The translations under genes and the position numbers were made by a program. DNA of 64,000 nucleotides from Silvimonas terrae (GTDB lineage: Bacteria > Pseudomonadota > Gammaproteobacteria > Burkholderiales > Chitinibacteraceae). The notes under the pieces were generated by a model. It was not told the origin of the DNA. It searched no databases and saw only the letters and a program-made list of their open reading frames with translations. Every line of letters begins with the position of its first letter. Position 1 is the first letter of the stretch. The stretch lies in assembly GCF_014202765.1 (NCBI RefSeq), contig NZ_JACHHN010000005.1, forward strand, positions 238,603 through 302,602, in the 5' to 3' direction. Below are positions 28,893 to 40,356 of the stretch, one piece after another.

Positions 28893-29813
28893 TCAAGACG
28901 TGCTGGCACCGGCTTGCGGCGGATACAACGTTGCCGCCATCTGCCGGATCAACCGCCATATCACCTGTGCGGCCGGGGAGAGCGAGCGATTACGCCGCCG
29001 TGCCAGCATGATGTGGCGTGTGACGGTGGGGGTGAGCGGCCGCACGGTCAGGCCGGAATCTGCCGGCAGCGGCAGGGCCAGCCGGGGCATGACCGCAATG
29101 CCGATGCCGGTTTGCAGCATGTGAAACACCGTCGTGGGGTGGCCCAGTTCTTGTACCACTTCACAGGTGACCTCCTGCCGCGCCAGCGCCTGGTCGATCA
29201 ACGGCCGGCTGCCGGAGGCGTAATCCAGCAGCACCAGTTTCTGTCGATCCAGGTCTTGCCAGTGCACATTGGTTTTGGCGGCCAGCAAGTGCGTTTGTGG
29301 CAGGATCAGGCAGAACGGGTCTTCCATGATCGACTCAGTATGCAGTTCTTCCACCTGTTGGGGTTCGACGATCACGCCAAAATCCACATCGCCGTTGAGC
29401 ACGCTGATGATATTGGCGCGCTGTACCTGATCATGCAGTACCAGCGAGATGTGCGGATAACGCTGGAGTGAGTCCGCCACGCAGGCGGGCATCAGGTTGG
29501 CCGAGATGGTCGGGCTGCTGGCCACCCGCACACGGCCACAGCGTTGTTCGCCGACATTGCGCGCCGCCTGCAGCGTGGTTTCCAGCTCGTCAATCAGCCG
29601 GCCCACCTCACCCACCAGGCTTGCCCCTTCCGCCGTCAGTTGCACCTCGCGCGTGGTGCGATCCAGCAGGCGGATGCCGATTTCGCTTTCCAGTTCGCGA
29701 ATACACCGGCTCACCGCCGGTTGAGTCAGACCGATGATGTCGCCCGCCCGGCTAAAGTTGCGGTATTCGGCGACGGCGAGGAAGACGCGCAACTGGCGCA
29801 GGGAAACATTCAT
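28893..29813 (-). CDS. LysR-type transcriptional regulator
   Basis: This 306-residue regulator has an N-terminal winged helix (LRQLRVFLAVAEYRNFSRAG and LTQPAVSRCIRELESEIG) and a C-terminal effector-binding fold starting near residue 90. It is divergent from the SBF-like transporter gene at 29922, with 108 bases between them, so that gene is the likely target. The effector is unknown. Confidence 0.93.
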   Translation of the reverse strand: MNVSLRQLRVFLAVAEYRNFSRAGDIIGLTQPAVSRCIRELESEIGIRLLDRTTREVQLTAEGASLVGEVGRLIDELETTLQAARNVGEQRCGRVRVASSPTISANLMPACVADSLQRYPHISLVLHDQVQRANIISVLNGDVDFGVIVEPQQVEELHTESIMEDPFCLILPQTHLLAAKTNVHWQDLDRQKLVLLDYASGSRPLIDQALARQEVTCEVVQELGHPTTVFHMLQTGIGIAVMPRLALPLPADSGLTVRPLTPTVTRHIMLARRRNRSLSPAAQVIWRLIRQMAATLYPPQAGASTS

Positions 29814-29818
29814 ACGTT

Positions 29819-29850
29819 CAAATCATGAATTAATCAGATAAATGAATTTG
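29819..29850. promoter_or_regulatory. Candidate LysR operator in the divergent gap
   Basis: An imperfect dyad starts CAAATCATGAATTAAT and ends ATAAATGAATTTG, so CAAAT and ATTTG close it. It lies in the AT-rich gap between the LysR gene and its divergent neighbour, where the autoregulatory site of such pairs is normally found. Confidence 0.4.
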
Positions 29851-29921
29851 TAGTTTATCTGCCTTTTTGATTCAATGGCTTGTCAAATCTTCAATGCCAC
29901 GCGCATAACCGGATCCGCATC

Positions 29922-30938
29922 ATGAAACGCCCGCGCTTTCTGCCCGACAACTTCACCCTGGCGCTGATCGCCACCGTGACCCTTGCCAGCTTCTTGCCGG
30001 TGCAAGGGCACACGGCTGTTGCGTTTGGCTGGGTGACCAACTTTGCCATCGGGCTGCTGTTCTTTCTGCACGGTGCCAAACTCTCGCGCGAGGCGGTGGT
30101 GGCGGGCGCGACGCACTGGCGGCTGCACGGCGTGGTCATGCTCTCTACCTTTGTGATGTTCCCGCTCATTGGTGTGGCGCTCAAACCGCTGCTTTCGCCG
30201 CTGGTGACCCCGGACCTGTACCTGGGCATTCTGTTTTTGTGTGCACTGCCCTCTACCGTGCAGTCGTCCATTGCGTTTACTTCCATGGCGCGCGGCAATG
30301 TGCCGGCGGCCATTTGCAGTGCTTCGGCCTCCAACCTGTTTGGCATTTTCCTCACGCCGGTCATTGTCGGCTTGATGATTAGCGGGACGGGCAAAGCCGG
30401 TTTTTCTTTCGACTCAGTGTTGAGCATTATTGAGCAACTGCTGGTGCCGTTTGTGGCCGGCCAGATCGCCCGCAAGTGGATTGGCACCTGGGTCGACAAG
30501 CACAAGGCCGTGCTCAAGTACGTCGATCAGGGCTCGATCCTGCTGGTGGTCTACGCCGCATTCAGTGAAGCCGTGGTGCAAGGTTTGTGGCACAACACAC
30601 CGCTGTCTGCACTGGCCGCCATTGTCGTGATCAACATCGCCTTGCTGGCGGTGGTGCTGTTCCTCACCACCTGGGGTAGCCGCACGCTGGGGTTCAACAA
30701 GGAAGACGAGATCACCATAGTGTTCTGCGGCTCCAAAAAGAGCCTCGCCAGCGGTGTGCCGATTGCCAACGTATTGTTTGCTGGCCATGCGGTGGGGGCC
30801 ATCGTGCTGCCGCTGATGTTGTTTCACCAGATTCAGTTGATGACCTGCGCGGTGCTGGCGCAACGCTATGCGCGGCGTAAAGAAGATCGGGCTGCCCGGC
30901 ACGGTACAACGCCGGTCCCGGCGCCAGCGGCCAAATAA
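29922..30938 (+). CDS. SBF-like (bile acid:sodium symporter family) transporter
   Basis: This 338-residue membrane protein has about ten hydrophobic segments and matches the YfeH/SBF-like group. Blocks are FLHGAKLSREAVVAGATHWRLH, LPSTVQSSIAFTSMARGN and FCGSKKSLASGVPIANVLF. The first ATG is at 29922; an alternative codon at 29880 would lack a site. The substrate is unknown; an organic anion with sodium is the family norm. It is probably controlled by the divergent LysR gene. Confidence 0.88.
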   Translation: MKRPRFLPDNFTLALIATVTLASFLPVQGHTAVAFGWVTNFAIGLLFFLHGAKLSREAVVAGATHWRLHGVVMLSTFVMFPLIGVALKPLLSPLVTPDLYLGILFLCALPSTVQSSIAFTSMARGNVPAAICSASASNLFGIFLTPVIVGLMISGTGKAGFSFDSVLSIIEQLLVPFVAGQIARKWIGTWVDKHKAVLKYVDQGSILLVVYAAFSEAVVQGLWHNTPLSALAAIVVINIALLAVVLFLTTWGSRTLGFNKEDEITIVFCGSKKSLASGVPIANVLFAGHAVGAIVLPLMLFHQIQLMTCAVLAQRYARRKEDRAARHGTTPVPAPAAK

Positions 30939-30944
30939 ATGGCG

Positions 30945-32089
30945 TTAGATTCCGGTCCACTGGCCATTGGCTTTGCTGCTGGCCAGTACCGCTGCAATAA
31001 ACCGCATACCGGCAACGCCATCATCCACGGTCGTTAACAAGCGCGCGGTTTCAGGAATGGGCCGACCCTCGTTGATGGCATTGATTTGCAGCGCCGCATC
31101 CAGGTAAAGCTGGGCAAAGGCTTCCAGATAGCCTTCCGGATGGCCCGGCGGGATGCGGGTGGCATGCCGGGCTTCTTCACTGTCTACCCGGCCCCGCGTT
31201 AACTGTTGGGTGGCGCCGCCCAAAGGGGTGTGTTGCAGCACATTGGGGTTTTGCTGATCAAATGCGATGCCGCCCCTGGTGCCGTAGATGCGCAGGCGCA
31301 GCGCGTTTTCTTCGCCCGCTGCCACCTGGCTGGCCCACAACATGCCGCGTGCGCCATTGGCATAACGCAGCATGGCCTGCACGTGATCATCCAGCCGGCG
31401 GCCCGGCACAAAGGTGTGGGCCTCCGCACTCAGGCTTTCCGGTGTCATGCCGCTGACGTAGGCGGCCAGGTGATAAGCATGGGTGCCGATGTCGCCCAGG
31501 CAACCGGCTGGCCCGGCGCGGGAAGGGTCTGCCCGCCACAGTGCCTGTTTGTTGTCGGTCAGCTCCAGCGGCTCGGACAACCAGTCTTGCGCGTATTCGA
31601 CCTGAATCACCCGGATATCCCCCAGCGCACCGCTGGCCACCAGTTGCCGGGCATGGCGCACCATAGGGTAGCCGGAGTAGGTATGCGTCAGCGCAAACAG
31701 GCGTTGCTGCTGGCGTGACAGCGTTTGCAGTGCCAGGCTTCATCCAGCGAGACCGACAACGGTTTGTCGCAGATCACATGAATGCCGGCCTGCAGAAACG
31801 CTGTGGCCACGGGCGCATGCAAATGATTGGGGGTGACAATGGCGACCACATCAATGCCATCTTCACGCGCTGCTTCGGCCGTGGCCATCTGCTGAAAGTC
31901 TGTATAACTACGGGCCGGGTCCAGCCCCAGGCTGAGGGCGCTTTGCCGGGCGCGGTCAGCGTCAGCGGACAACGCGCCGGCGACCAGCGTGTAGCAATCA
32001 TCCAGTCGTGCGGCCATGCGGTGCACTGCGCCGATGAATGCGCCAGTGCCGCCACCGACCATGCCCAGTTTCAAACGTGCTTGCGTCAT
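30945..32089 (-). pseudogene. Gfo/Idh/MocA-family oxidoreductase, split by a one-base frameshift
   Basis: The N-terminal NAD(P)-binding half (LGMVGGGTGAFIGAVHRMA ... CDKPLSVSLDEA) is in one frame and stops at 31688. The C-terminal half (LALQTLSRQQQRLF ... THTYSGYPMVRHARQ ... GQWTGI) continues in another. Adding one base near 31736-31738 restores a single protein of about 381 residues with the EKP-like CDKPL motif and no other lesion. It is the last gene of the sugar operon. The full enzyme would oxidise a sugar or polyol. It is a recent mutation or a sequencing error; no slippery heptamer is seen. Confidence 0.87.
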
Positions 32090-32112
32090 ATGCTGTGTCC
32101 TTGGGATGTGGG

Positions 32113-33162
32113 TCAGAGGCCCAGCAGGGTGTTCAGTTGGGCTTGATCGACACCGCTGCCGGCAAAGTCGTCAAAAGCGCGATTGGCCACGCGGATGATA
32201 TGTTCGCGGATAAACGCAGCGCCTTCGCGCGCGCCCACTTCCGGGTGTTTCAGGCAGCATTCCCATTCCAGCACGGCCCAACCGGGGAAATCGTATTGCG
32301 CCATTTTTGAAAAAAGCGCGGAAAAGTCGATCTGCCCGTCGCCCAAAGAGCGAAAACGTCCGGCGCGTTCTACCCAGCCGCTGTAACCGCCGTAGACGCC
32401 CTGGCGACCATCCGGGCGGAACTCGGCGTCTTTCACATGAAATGCCTTGATGCGCGCGTGATAGATATCCACAAACGCCAGGTAATCGAGTTGCTGCAGC
32501 ACCATATGGCTGGGGTCATACAGGATGTTGGCGCGCGGATGCTGGTCCACGGCGGCCAGAAACCGCTCGAAGGTCACGCCATCGTGCAGGTCTTCGCCGG
32601 GATGAAGCTCATAGCAGACGTCCACGCCGGCATCGGCAAAGGTATCCAGAATGGGCCGCCAGCGCCGGGCGAGTTCGGCAAATGCGGTTTCCACCAATCC
32701 GGCTGGCCGCTGCGGCCACGGATAAAAGTAAGGCCAGGCCAGCGCGCCGGAGAACGTCACATGCGCGTTCAAACCCAAGCGTTGTGAGGCCTTGGCCGCC
32801 AGTTTGAGTTGTTCAATAGCCCACTCGGTTCTGGCCGCCGGATTACCGCGCACGTGTTCGGCGGCAAAGCCATCAAACAGGCTGTCGTAGGCGGGGTGAA
32901 CGGCCACCAGTTGCCCCTGCAGATGCGTAGAGAGTTCTGAGATCTGCACCCCGTAACCGGCCAGCATGCCGACCATGTCATCGCAATAGGTTTGACTGCT
33001 GGCGGCGGTGGCAAGGTCGATCAGACGCGGGTCTGCCGGCACCTGGATGGCCTCGTAACCCAGACTGGCGGCCCAGTGTGCCAGGCGCGGCAGGGTATCA
33101 AATGGCGCCGCATCGCCCATGAACTGCGCCAGAAAAATCGCCGGTCCCTTGATGGTTTTCAT
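32113..33162 (-). CDS. Sugar phosphate isomerase/epimerase (AP-endonuclease-2-like TIM barrel)
   Basis: This 349-residue metal-dependent TIM barrel has putative metal ligands in CYELHPGEDLHDG, NILYDPSHMVLQ, KAFHVKDAEF and VLEWECC. The start at 33162 (MKTIKGPAIFLAQF) is preferred over an upstream frame extension. It lies between the binding-protein gene and the oxidoreductase, a pairing common in inositol and keto-sugar catabolism, where the oxidoreductase makes a keto intermediate that the barrel isomerises. The true substrate cannot be read here. Confidence 0.88.
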   Translation of the reverse strand: MKTIKGPAIFLAQFMGDAAPFDTLPRLAHWAASLGYEAIQVPADPRLIDLATAASSQTYCDDMVGMLAGYGVQISELSTHLQGQLVAVHPAYDSLFDGFAAEHVRGNPAARTEWAIEQLKLAAKASQRLGLNAHVTFSGALAWPYFYPWPQRPAGLVETAFAELARRWRPILDTFADAGVDVCYELHPGEDLHDGVTFERFLAAVDQHPRANILYDPSHMVLQQLDYLAFVDIYHARIKAFHVKDAEFRPDGRQGVYGGYSGWVERAGRFRSLGDGQIDFSALFSKMAQYDFPGWAVLEWECCLKHPEVGAREGAAFIREHIIRVANRAFDDFAGSGVDQAQLNTLLGL

Positions 33163-33191
33163 GATGGGCTGTCCTGGATATTCAAGATAAC

Positions 33192-33213
33192 GCGGGGCCG
33201 CCAGGCGCCCCGC
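33192..33213 (-). promoter_or_regulatory. Intercistronic hairpin after the sugar-binding-protein gene
   Basis: GCGGGGC pairs with GCCCCGC around a loop, without a T tract. Hairpins at this place often protect the binding-protein message, so that it is made in excess over downstream genes. Confidence 0.5.
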
Positions 33214-33232
33214 GCACCACACATTGCCCCGT

Positions 33233-34195
33233 TCAGAACGGGGAATTGGGGAAATAAAACTGTTTGGCGTTTTCTTTGGTAATCAGTACAGATGGAATGA
33301 TGGTGGTGGCCGGCAGCGCTTCACCCTTGAGCCGGGCTTCTGCGGTCAGCTTGACGGCGTCGTAGATGAACTTGGGCGAGTACGAGACATCAGCCTGGAT
33401 CAGTTTGTTGCTGTCATCCAGAATCGTCTTGACCATGCCTTTGGAACCCGCGCCACCAAACACGATCTTGATATCCGTGCGTTTGGCCTGATCGATGGCT
33501 TTCAGTACGCCGACCGCCATATCGTCATCCGCCGCCCAGATGGCATCAATATTCTTGAAGCGCGTCAGGTAATCCTGCGTGACCTTGAAGGCATCGTCGC
33601 GATTCCAGTTGGCGTATTTGGCATCCAGAATCTTGATGTCCGGGTGGGCCTTGAGCACGCCGCTAAAGGCATCGAAACGCTCGTTATCCAGCGTGGTCGG
33701 AATACCGCGCAACGCCACGATATTGCCTTTGCCATTGAGCTTTTTGGCAATGTACTCGGCCGGCAGTTTGCCGAATGCGGTGTTGTCCCCGGCCACATAG
33801 GCATCTTGCGCGCTGGTGTCAGTCAGACCGCGATCCACCACCGTGACATACACGCCCTTTTTCTTCACCTGCGCCACCGGCTGCGTGAGCGAGGCCGATT
33901 CATACGGAAAAATCACCAGGGCGTTGATCTTGTTGACCGTCACCAGATCCTGCAACTGGTTGGCTTGTTCTGGTGCGTTGGCGGCCGTTTTGACGATGAT
34001 CTTCAAGCCAGGATGGGCTTTTTCCAGATCCTTTTTGGCCTCATTGGCCCACCACACAATGCCGCCGGTAAAGCCGTGGTCGGCCGTTGGAATGGAAACA
34101 CCCAATGTGACCGGATCGGCCGCGCGGGCCGGTGACGTCATGAGGGCGGCCAGCGCCAGGACACCGGCGCTCAATCCCAGGGTAAAGCGTTTCAT
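33233..34195 (-). CDS. Periplasmic sugar-binding protein (ribose-type, family 1)
   Basis: This 320-residue protein has a signal peptide ([19 protein letters not shown], cleavage after ARA). The periplasmic-binding-protein-1 fold is visible in [40 protein letters not shown] and [17 protein letters not shown]. The start at 34195 is set by the signal peptide. It delivers a sugar to the permease and ATPase encoded upstream. The ligand is unknown. Confidence 0.93.
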   Translation of the reverse strand: MKRFTLGLSAGVLALAALMTSPARAADPVTLGVSIPTADHGFTGGIVWWANEAKKDLEKAHPGLKIIVKTAANAPEQANQLQDLVTVNKINALVIFPYESASLTQPVAQVKKKGVYVTVVDRGLTDTSAQDAYVAGDNTAFGKLPAEYIAKKLNGKGNIVALRGIPTTLDNERFDAFSGVLKAHPDIKILDAKYANWNRDDAFKVTQDYLTRFKNIDAIWAADDDMAVGVLKAIDQAKRTDIKIVFGGAGSKGMVKTILDDSNKLIQADVSYSPKFIYDAVKLTAEARLKGEALPATTIIPSVLITKENAKQFYFPNSPF

Positions 34196-34286
34196 GGTGC
34201 AGTTACTCCTCTTGGCTGGCGCGATGCGCCTTGTGGTGTTGCACAGAGTCGCCGGTGGTGCTGGCTTGCGAGCCGTGGCCCGCCGG

Positions 34287-35288
34287 TTAGTCGTTGCGGC
34301 GCCCCCTTTGCAGGAACGCCACAACGATAATCACCGCGCCCTGAACCGCTGCGTTCAGGTACACGCTGATGATGCTGGTGAGGTTGAGAATGTTGTTGAT
34401 GACGGAAAGCAGAATCGCCCCGATAACCGTACCAATGACGCGGCCTTCGCCCCCCTTGAGTGCGGTACCGCCGACGACCACGGCGGCAATGGCTTCCAGT
34501 TCCCACAACAGGCCGGTGGTCGGCGTGGCAGAGCCCAGGCGCGGCACGTACAAGACGGTGGCGACGCCCACACACAAACCCAGAAAGATGTAGGTGACGA
34601 TCTTCACCACATCCACGCGGATGGCTGCATACCGGGCGACTTGTTCGTTGGAGCCAATGGCCTGTACATGCCGGCCAAATGCCGTGCGGTTGAGGATCAA
34701 CGCCCCACCCGCCGCCATGATCAGAAAAACCCAGATGGGCACCGGTACTCCCAGCAAGCTGGCGTAATACACCGGGCCGTACAGATTGTTGAGCGAGTCA
34801 TCCAGCGTCAGCGCGCCGCCATCGGCCAGCCAGGTGAGCACCGCCCGGAAGATCCCCAGCGTGCCCAGCGTGACGATAAAGGGCTCGATTCGACCCTTGG
34901 TAATCAGCAAACCATGCATCAGCCCGAACAACGCACCCAGGATCAGCGCCAGCACCATTCCCAGCAGCACAATCAGCATGGGCGCCATGCCGCTGCCTGC
35001 CAGTTTGTTCATCAGCACAATCATGCTGCCGGCAATCAGTGCCGCCATCGACCCGACTGAGAGGTCGATCCCGCCAGAGATGATCACAAAGGTCATGCCC
35101 ACCGCGATGATGCCAATGAAGGCCGTGCGGGTGAGCACGTTCATCATGTTGTCCACGGTGGCAAAATCCCGGTTCAGCGCCGTACCTGCCAGGCACAGGA
35201 TGATGAGCCCGATCAGCGGCCCCACCGCCTGGATGCGAGCCAGCCAGCGGGCGGAACGACGCGGCGTGTCAGTGAGTGCCGGTTGCAT
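34287..35288 (-). CDS. Sugar ABC transporter permease (RbsC family)
   Basis: This 333-residue membrane protein has about eight to ten hydrophobic segments and RbsC-type blocks: [62 protein letters not shown] and [20 protein letters not shown]. Its start overlaps the end of the ATPase gene by 20 bases, showing translational coupling. It homodimerises in the inner membrane. Confidence 0.95.
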   Translation of the reverse strand: MQPALTDTPRRSARWLARIQAVGPLIGLIILCLAGTALNRDFATVDNMMNVLTRTAFIGIIAVGMTFVIISGGIDLSVGSMAALIAGSMIVLMNKLAGSGMAPMLIVLLGMVLALILGALFGLMHGLLITKGRIEPFIVTLGTLGIFRAVLTWLADGGALTLDDSLNNLYGPVYYASLLGVPVPIWVFLIMAAGGALILNRTAFGRHVQAIGSNEQVARYAAIRVDVVKIVTYIFLGLCVGVATVLYVPRLGSATPTTGLLWELEAIAAVVVGGTALKGGEGRVIGTVIGAILLSVINNILNLTSIISVYLNAAVQGAVIIVVAFLQRGRRND

Positions 35289-36756
35289 GGGCGATCAATT
35301 CCTCTTCAGTCAGCTGGTCCATACCCAGCGTGGTTTGCAACTGGCCTGCCCGCATCACCGCCACGCGGTGGCACAAGCCAATCAGCTCGATCAGTTCGCT
35401 GGAGATCACAATCACCGCGCGTCCTTGCTGCGCCAGGGCGTGGATCTGGAAGTAGATGTCCCGTTTGGCGCCCACGTCCACCCCGCGCGTGGGTTCATCC
35501 AGAATGATGACGCGCGGGTCCGGATGCAGGAATTTGGCCAGCGCCAGCTTTTGCTGATTGCCGCCAGACAATGAGCGCGCCCGCGCGGCCAGATTGCCGG
35601 TGCGGATGCCGAACTCGTCTTTGGCATGTGCCATGGCGGCGCGCTCGGCTTGCAAGTCCAGTAGTGGGTGGGCGTAGTGCTCCAGCATCAGCATGGTCAG
35701 GTTCTGGGCCAGCCCCATGCTGACATGCAGACCTTTGCCCTTGCGATCTTCACTGAGGTAGGTGACGCCCAGTTTCACGGCCTGTTGCGGCGTGTTGAGG
35801 GTGACCGGTTGACCACTCATGCTGACGGTACCCGCACTGCGTTTGCGCAGACCCAGCAATCCTTCAAAGGTCTCGGTGCGCCCTGCACCCACCAGTCCGG
35901 CAAAGCCCAGGATTTCACCCGCCCGTACCGTAAAAGAGATGTCTGCAGACCAGCCAGGTACGCTGAGCCCGCTCACGGCCAGCGCCACGGGTGCAGCGGA
36001 CGCGGGCGGCGTTTTTTCGGGGAACATGTCTGACAATTCGCGCCCGACCATCAAATTGGCCATTTGCTGGCGGGTCAGGCTGTCGGTCGGGGCGCGGGTG
36101 ATAAAGCGGCCGTCGCGCATGACAACGATCTCGTCCGTAATGGCTTCAATCTCGTCCAGCTTGTGCGAGATATAAACCAGCGTGACCCCGTCAGCCTTCA
36201 ACTGCCGCATCAGTTCAAACAAGCGCCGGGTTTCGGTCGGCGTGAGTGTCGCGGTGGGCTCATCCATGATCAGCACGCGGGCGTGGCGCGAGAGCGCACG
36301 GGCGATTTCCACCAGTTGTTTCTCGGCCACGATCAGATTGCGCACCGGGGTGTCCGGGTTGATCACCAGCCCCACTTGCTTGAGATATCGGGCGGCTTGC
36401 TGGCGCATGGCGCGGTCATCCAGCAGCCAGCCTTTGCGCTGTTCATGCCCCAGGAAAATGTTCTGCGCCACGCTCAGATGCTCGGCCAGATTGAACTCCT
36501 GGTGGATCAGCACCACGCCTTCGCCCTCGGCCTGGCGCGATGATTTAAAGCTGACCAGGCGGTCATCCAGGCGGATTTCGCCAGCGCTGGCATGCTCATA
36601 GCCAGAGAGGATTTTCATCAGCGTGGATTTACCCGCGCCGTTCTCACCCAGTACGCCATAAATGCGGCCCGGCGGTAGCTCAAAGCTCACGCCGTGCAGC
36701 ACCCGTACCGGGCCGAAATCCTTGTAAATGTCATCAAACCGCACCGAAACACTCAT
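35269..36756 (-). CDS. Sugar ABC transporter ATPase (RbsA family, double domain)
   Basis: This 495-residue protein carries two fused ATPase domains. The N-terminal Walker A is GENGAGKST with Walker [10 protein letters not shown]. The C-terminal half has the degenerate GLVGAGRTE, a clear [13 protein letters not shown] signature and [14 protein letters not shown], as is normal for RbsA/XylG/MglA proteins. It lies 30 bases after the lacI-type gene, so regulator and transporter are probably co-transcribed. Confidence 0.95.
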   Translation of the reverse strand: MSVSVRFDDIYKDFGPVRVLHGVSFELPPGRIYGVLGENGAGKSTLMKILSGYEHASAGEIRLDDRLVSFKSSRQAEGEGVVLIHQEFNLAEHLSVAQNIFLGHEQRKGWLLDDRAMRQQAARYLKQVGLVINPDTPVRNLIVAEKQLVEIARALSRHARVLIMDEPTATLTPTETRRLFELMRQLKADGVTLVYISHKLDEIEAITDEIVVMRDGRFITRAPTDSLTRQQMANLMVGRELSDMFPEKTPPASAAPVALAVSGLSVPGWSADISFTVRAGEILGFAGLVGAGRTETFEGLLGLRKRSAGTVSMSGQPVTLNTPQQAVKLGVTYLSEDRKGKGLHVSMGLAQNLTMLMLEHYAHPLLDLQAERAAMAHAKDEFGIRTGNLAARARSLSGGNQQKLALAKFLHPDPRVIILDEPTRGVDVGAKRDIYFQIHALAQQGRAVIVISSELIELIGLCHRVAVMRAGQLQTTLGMDQLTEEELIAHATGTH

Positions 36757-36786
36757 GATTGAGCCCGTTCTGGTTGATCTGCGTGC

Positions 36787-37815
36787 TTACATCGCCTGAC
36801 TGCTTTGTCGTACCACCAACTGATGATCCAGCAATAAACCCGGCACAGTGGCCTCGGGCTGGGCCAGTCGCTGCAACAACAACCGTGCCCCCGTCATCCC
36901 CAGTTCCCGCATGGGCTGGGCGATGGTGGTTAGCGCCGGTTCTACCTGTGCGGCCAGCGCAATATTGTCAAAACCCACCACGGCCACATCCTGCGGCACC
37001 CGTTTTCCGGCTGCCCGCAAACCGGCCAGCACGCCGATCGCCAGCGTGTCTGACACCGCAAAAATCGCGGTCGGCGGCGTCGTGCGTTGCATCAGCGCCT
37101 GGGCCGCCCGGTTACCGCTGTCGTAATCGAGCCCTGCCACGTTCACGCACCAGTCGGCGGCTGGACTCACCCCGGCGGCGGTTAATGCATCCAGCCAGCC
37201 TTGCTTGCGTTGCCGCGCATACAGCCAGGTTTCATCAGAGTTGATCAGCGCCACGTGCCGATGGCCTTGTGCCAGCAAATGGGTGACTGCGTCATACGCG
37301 GCGCGGCGGTTATCAATCCCCACATAGGGCACGGCCACATCCGGGTCGAATTCGCAGCACGCCACCCAGGGCAATCCCGGTGAGGCCTCAATCAACGCGT
37401 GCTGCACGGTATCCGGGTCCAGGCAGATCGCACCGTCGGCCCGCCGCCGCGCCAGCAATTCAAAATAACTTTGCTCCCGGCCACTATCGGCGCCGGTATC
37501 ACACAACAGCACAAAGTAGTTGTGCTCACGCGCCACCGCGTCGATGCCGCGCACGATCTCGGCATAAAACGGGTTGCCGACATCGGGCACCAGCGTCAGC
37601 AGCAAGCGGCTTTCTGCCGTGCGCAAATTGCGGGCCAGTGCGTTAACGCGATAACCCAAGGCGTTGACCGACGCCATGACCTTGTCACGCGTGGCCGGTT
37701 TGACCACGGTCTGATCGTTGAGCACCCGTGAAACCGTCGCCACCGACACTCCCGCGTGCTCCGCAACGGCGGAGATGGAGACGGTTTGAGGGACATCCGG
37801 TGCGCGTGGCGGCAT
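36787..37815 (-). CDS. LacI-family transcriptional regulator
   Basis: This 342-residue repressor has an N-terminal helix-turn-helix and hinge helix (VSISAVAEHAGVSVATVSRV then NALGYRVNALARNLR). A ribose-binding-like effector domain starts near residue 72 (RLLLTLVPDVGNPFYAEIVRG). It is first in the sugar operon and has a perfect palindrome of LacI type just upstream (37830-37847), so it should repress its own operon until the sugar binds. Confidence 0.95.
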   Translation of the reverse strand: MPPRAPDVPQTVSISAVAEHAGVSVATVSRVLNDQTVVKPATRDKVMASVNALGYRVNALARNLRTAESRLLLTLVPDVGNPFYAEIVRGIDAVAREHNYFVLLCDTGADSGREQSYFELLARRRADGAICLDPDTVQHALIEASPGLPWVACCEFDPDVAVPYVGIDNRRAAYDAVTHLLAQGHRHVALINSDETWLYARQRKQGWLDALTAAGVSPAADWCVNVAGLDYDSGNRAAQALMQRTTPPTAIFAVSDTLAIGVLAGLRAAGKRVPQDVAVVGFDNIALAAQVEPALTTIAQPMRELGMTGARLLLQRLAQPEATVPGLLLDHQLVVRQSSQAM

Positions 37816-37829
37816 GGATTTTTCTGTTG

Positions 37830-37847
37830 AATGTAATCGATTACATT
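37830..37847. promoter_or_regulatory. LacI-type operator upstream of the sugar operon
   Basis: AATGTAATCGATTACATT is a perfect 18-base palindrome with the central CG typical of LacI/GalR sites. It starts 15 bases before the regulator's first codon. Confidence 0.82.
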
Positions 37848-38001
37848 TCTAGAAGGCATGGTTGCCGGATACAAGAAATTTCGATGGTGCAGTGCAAGGA
37901 TTAGTTTGTTGGAGGGAGGGGCTGCTGCGTGCAGGCGGCGGCGGCATGCCTGGTGTGTATTGATATTTCTGAGAAAGCGGGAAGCCACCAGGGCAATGGG
38001 T

Positions 38002-39014
<1,013 letters not shown>

Positions 39015-39034
39015 ACCCCGCTGTTCAACACCGC

Positions 39035-40033
39035 TTACCCATAAAAATGCACCCCCACATACACCGCAAACGCCAGGTACAACCCCCCCACCATCACCAG
39101 CCGGCTACAGTCCACCTGTCCGCGGCGGAAGATGTTCCACAGAAAGACGATAGCCAACCCGGTGATCAGGCCGGAGACCAGCAACAGTGCATCAAATAGC
39201 CAAGGGGTAAAGAAGATACCCAAAGCGCTGGGAATGGTGGCCTGGATCATCATGGCGCCAGAGATATTGGCCAGTGCCAGACGTTCCTTGCCCTGGCGGA
39301 CCCAGATCAGCGTGTTCATGATTTCCGGTAGTTCGGTTGCGACCGGGCTGAGTAGCAGCGCGACGATGTGCGGGGCGATGCCGAAGGCGACGCCGATCGT
39401 TTCCAGCTGGGCGACAAAGGTGTGCGACGCCACGGCAATGACACCCAGCGCCAGCAGCGATTGCAGCGCGGCCCAACCCATGGTGGCGTTGTGTGGGCGA
39501 ATCTTCAGGTCTTCCAGTTCTTCTTCTTCCGGGGCCGTGTCGGCGTTGGTGATTTCCCGCCACACATACAGGGCATACGCCGCCAGGAACAACACGCCCA
39601 GCCAGGGCTTGATGGCAAACGCCACCAGACCCAATGCCACCTTGAAGACAAAAATGGACAGGAACGCCAACTGGTCGCCCGCCAGACGTTTGCTGTCAAC
39701 CTGCACGGTACGGTCTGGCCGGCCCAGCCGGCGGCGATTGAGCCACAGCGCGCCGCCCACCACGGCATAGGCCACGGTCGCCAGTACCAGCGGGCCGCCC
39801 ATGGCGGCACCCACGCCAATGTCGCGGGCTTTGTCGGTCTGGCCGAACACCACGGCGGTAAAGGTGACGGCGCTTTCGGGCAGGGCGGTGCCGAACGCGG
39901 CCAGCACGGTGCCGACGGCAGTGGCGCCCAGCTTCATGTGGCGACCGCACCATTCGATACCGTTCACGAAGAATTCACAGGCCAGGTAAATAGCCAGCGC
40001 AGAGGCAAAAAACAGGATGATGGTCAGGAGCAT
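39035..40033 (-). CDS. CaCA-family cation antiporter (Na+/Ca2+ exchanger-like)
   Basis: This 332-residue membrane protein has two inverted halves, each with the alpha-repeat: GTVLAAFGTALPESAVTFTAV and HIVALLLSPVATELPEIMNT, with the key acidic residue in each. A short acidic loop (PEEEELEDLK) separates them. The start at 40033 (MLLTIILFFASALA) is used because the longer frame to 40183 translates the riboswitch leader. Calcium is the family default, but the Mn2+-type riboswitch upstream suggests manganese export or tolerance. Confidence 0.9.
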   Translation of the reverse strand: MLLTIILFFASALAIYLACEFFVNGIEWCGRHMKLGATAVGTVLAAFGTALPESAVTFTAVVFGQTDKARDIGVGAAMGGPLVLATVAYAVVGGALWLNRRRLGRPDRTVQVDSKRLAGDQLAFLSIFVFKVALGLVAFAIKPWLGVLFLAAYALYVWREITNADTAPEEEELEDLKIRPHNATMGWAALQSLLALGVIAVASHTFVAQLETIGVAFGIAPHIVALLLSPVATELPEIMNTLIWVRQGKERLALANISGAMMIQATIPSALGIFFTPWLFDALLLVSGLITGLAIVFLWNIFRRGQVDCSRLVMVGGLYLAFAVYVGVHFYG

Positions 40034-40084
40034 GAGAGCAACGCAGGCCGGGCAAGCAAGATAAACCAATGGCGCAACGATACG

Positions 40085-40250
40085 GCTTGCCCGGCGTGGC
40101 AAAGCGCATCGTGGCCAAAGGTCTCGCCGGGCAACCGGATGAAGGATCCGGTCACTAATCACGCCATGAAGCGGGGGCTTCAAGTTTGTTGACGTGATCT
40201 CTTCTCTGGCAGGCCAGAGCCTGCAGGAAGATAGCTACTCCCCAATGACA
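40085..40250 (-). promoter_or_regulatory. yybP-ykoY-type (Mn2+) riboswitch
   Basis: Read leftward, the leader has TTGGGGAGTAGC (40234-40245) at its 5' side and CCCGGCGAGACCTTTGGCC (about 40111-40130) at its 3' side. These are the two conserved blocks of the Mn2+-sensing yybP-ykoY aptamer. TTGCCCGGCG and CGCCGGGCAA (40125-40134 with 40087-40096) form a perfect 10-bp stem that overlaps the second block and could be the switching partner. The next gene is a cation antiporter, as expected for this class. Confidence 0.87.
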
Positions 40251-40356
40251 ACGGAGCGGATTGTACATCGTTTGTCGTATCAGGCAAGCGTGTAAGCGAC
40301 ATCCAACCATTTTGCGATATATGCTACGCCAGCCCCGCAGCCCGCCAAGGACACCG

